Positions 63,902-64,000 of a stretch of 64,000 bases of DNA are shown piece after piece. A model generated the notes under the pieces. That model saw only the letters and a program-made list of their open reading frames with translations. It did no database searches and had not been told where the DNA came from. Source of the DNA: Pseudomonadota bacterium (lineage in GTDB: Bacteria > Pseudomonadota > Gammaproteobacteria > Steroidobacterales > Steroidobacteraceae); assembly GCA_021847105.1 (NCBI GenBank), contig JAJZUT010000006.1, positions 124,001 to 188,000 of the forward strand, written 5' to 3'. A program made the position numbers and the translations under genes. Every line of letters starts with the position of its first letter. Position 1 is the first letter of the stretch.

Positions 63902-64000
63902 TCAGCCGCCCGCGAGAGCGAGACGGTGCGCGAATGCTCCGAGTCGCTCGGCGGCCGCATCAAGCGTGTCGTCGCGCTTGGCGATGCACAGGCGCACGTA
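63902..64000 (-). CDS. Class I/II aminotransferase, C-terminal end (runs off the window)
   Basis: The last 32 codons before a TGA read YVRLCIAKRDDTLDAAAERL then GAFAHRLALAGG, the C-terminal pattern of fold-type-I aminotransferases (compare RLCFAKxDxTLxxAVERL in YbdL/methionine aminotransferase-like proteins). The body lies beyond the window. Confidence 0.7.
   Translation of the reverse strand, partial: YVRLCIAKRDDTLDAAAERLGAFAHRLALAGG

Overview
The window is GC-rich, gene-dense DNA of a Gram-negative bacterium. TonB-dependent uptake, a patatin/beta-barrel (PlpD-type) protein, CheV-like chemotaxis proteins, MsrA, pirin and E. coli-type isocitrate dehydrogenase all point to a proteobacterium, most likely a gammaproteobacterium; the genus cannot be read from the sequence. 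Most genes keep strong codon bias. Two stretches (about 5.0-8.6 kb and 60.4-64 kb) are clearly decayed or mobile-element-scarred.

Layout. 1-4.8 kb: a minus-strand chemosensory operon encoding a CheA-like kinase with a degenerate phospho-His site, a helical chemotaxis-associated protein, a diiron MBL-fold ODP-type oxygen sensor, a soluble chemoreceptor with a zinc-binding CZB domain, and the start of a CheV. 5-8.6 kb: remnants of a cation-efflux transporter, IS3 and possibly IS21 elements, a DUF3617 gene, and a BrnT/BrnA toxin-antitoxin module (toxin gene broken) with a ClpX-type zinc-finger gene, flanked by a duplicated 3' end of msrA. 8.6-12.8 kb: msrA, a small hypothetical gene, plpD-like and a TPR gene.

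12.8-46.7 kb is a nearly continuous lignin-monomer catabolic region. A minus-strand run carries the complete protocatechuate 4,5-cleavage pathway (ligU-J-K-X-I-A-B-C, nearly the order of Comamonas pmd), with metF-purU, an acyl-CoA dehydrogenase and a MarR regulator upstream. On the plus strand follow enoyl-CoA hydratase, HSD10-like SDR, aldehyde dehydrogenase and MDR genes. Next come LysR and AraC regulators, the tetrahydrofolate-dependent O-demethylase ligM, an acetoacetyl-CoA-synthetase-like ligase with an alpha/beta hydrolase, a divergent amidohydrolase, and a TonB receptor. The centrepiece is a six-gene, translationally coupled operon (39.7-46.7 kb): a split PEP-synthase-like phosphotransferase, a three-part biotin-dependent carboxylase and a HAD phosphatase, followed by an AraC regulator.

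How the parts fit (inference): a 4-hydroxyaryl ketone such as acetovanillone is phosphorylated on the phenol, carboxylated on the acetyl methyl and dephosphorylated to an aroylacetate. The aroylacetate is activated to its CoA thioester by the acetoacetyl-CoA-synthetase-like enzyme and cleaved hydrolytically by the amidohydrolase to vanillate plus acetyl-CoA. LigM demethylates vanillate; MetF and PurU return the methyl group to formate and free tetrahydrofolate; the lig operon takes protocatechuate to pyruvate and oxaloacetate. Parallel beta-oxidation-like genes would suit hydroxycinnamoyl-CoA side chains.

46.7-57.9 kb holds an aldo/keto reductase, two translationally coupled LysR regulators, a second LigAB-type dioxygenase, a beta-hydroxyacid dehydrogenase, pirin, a PLP-dependent dehydratase, agmatine deiminase and an amino-acid permease. 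58-64 kb holds icd, a Nudix hydrolase, DUF2905, a broken AraC gene, an NmrA/SnoaL pair divergent from a TetR regulator, an IS6 transposase fragment and the 3' end of an aminotransferase gene. I saw no rRNA, tRNA or CRISPR array.
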